NCBI GenBank assembly: GCA_027487485.1
Contig: JAIYDN010000009.1
Span: 1 to 64,000 of the forward strand
From: Planctomycetaceae bacterium
Lineage (GTDB): Bacteria; Planctomycetota; Planctomycetia; Pirellulales; Pirellulaceae
Length of the DNA: 64,000 nt
Direction: 5' to 3'
Every line of letters begins with the position of its first letter. Position 1 is the first letter of the stretch. This document shows, in pieces, positions 63,971-64,000 of this stretch. The notes under the pieces were generated by a model, which did no database searches, was not told the DNA's origin, and saw only the letters and a list, made by a program, of their open reading frames with translations. A program made the translations under genes and the position numbers.

Positions 63971-64000
63971 CTGTTCCAGGAAGGATTCGATCGGATACTG

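Overview
The window looks like a chromosomal segment from a planctomycete of the Pirellulales type. Supporting signs are about 50% GC, a kinase/ECF sigma pair with a c-type haem domain, a cytochrome-c-like domain fused to a beta-propeller, Tat-exported Gfo/Idh and NHL proteins, and many families of short palindromic repeats between genes. This assignment is inferred from gene content; no rRNA or marker tree is available here.

Layout. 1-3.5 kb: a small accessory island of unknown genes with an XRE-type regulator, between an aberrant tRNA-like sequence and initiator tRNA-fMet. 3.7-7.1 kb: a DUF6263-like secreted protein and a YdbS/YdbT PH-domain pair. 7.3-15.9 kb: a tightly packed operon of arginine decarboxylase, Nudix hydrolase, PyrF, error-prone polymerase DnaE2 and a secreted metallopeptidase-like protein. 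15.9-16.6 kb: a cluster of nested palindromic repeats. 16.6-20.9 kb: nucleotide-sugar dehydrogenase, phosphoglycerate kinase and a Tat-exported oxidoreductase. 21.2-29.2 kb: a two-gene module, a ClpB-like AAA+ ATPase fused to a release-factor-2-like domain plus a giant TPR/C39-peptidase protein, bracketed by two direct copies of a hairpin repeat. 29.3-35.4 kb: QueG, DCC oxidoreductase, GNAT, a sugar isomerase/SMP-30 pair and membrane proteins. 35.4-44 kb: Mrp, ApbE, NagA and NagB, a zinc ribbon, HIT and MetH. 44.2-53.9 kb: an ABC export system with large envelope partners, aquaporin and an NHL protein. 54-60.2 kb: another tRNA-like sequence, two Reg_prop propeller proteins and a haem-domain kinase overlapping an ECF sigma factor. 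60.3-64 kb: a transposase remnant, a frameshifted retropepsin-like gene, a hypothetical protein and SufS.

The strongest candidate for an undescribed system is the 21.7-28.9 kb module. Its first protein joins a ClpB-type double AAA+ engine (D1 apparently hydrolysis-dead, D2 intact) to a release-factor-like region that has lost both the stop-codon (SPF) and GGQ motifs. Its second protein is a TPR scaffold with a complete papain-like triad. A ribosome-linked unfoldase/protease pair is one reading, but that is inference. The second theme is the redox-flavoured signalling locus at 54.4-60.2 kb.
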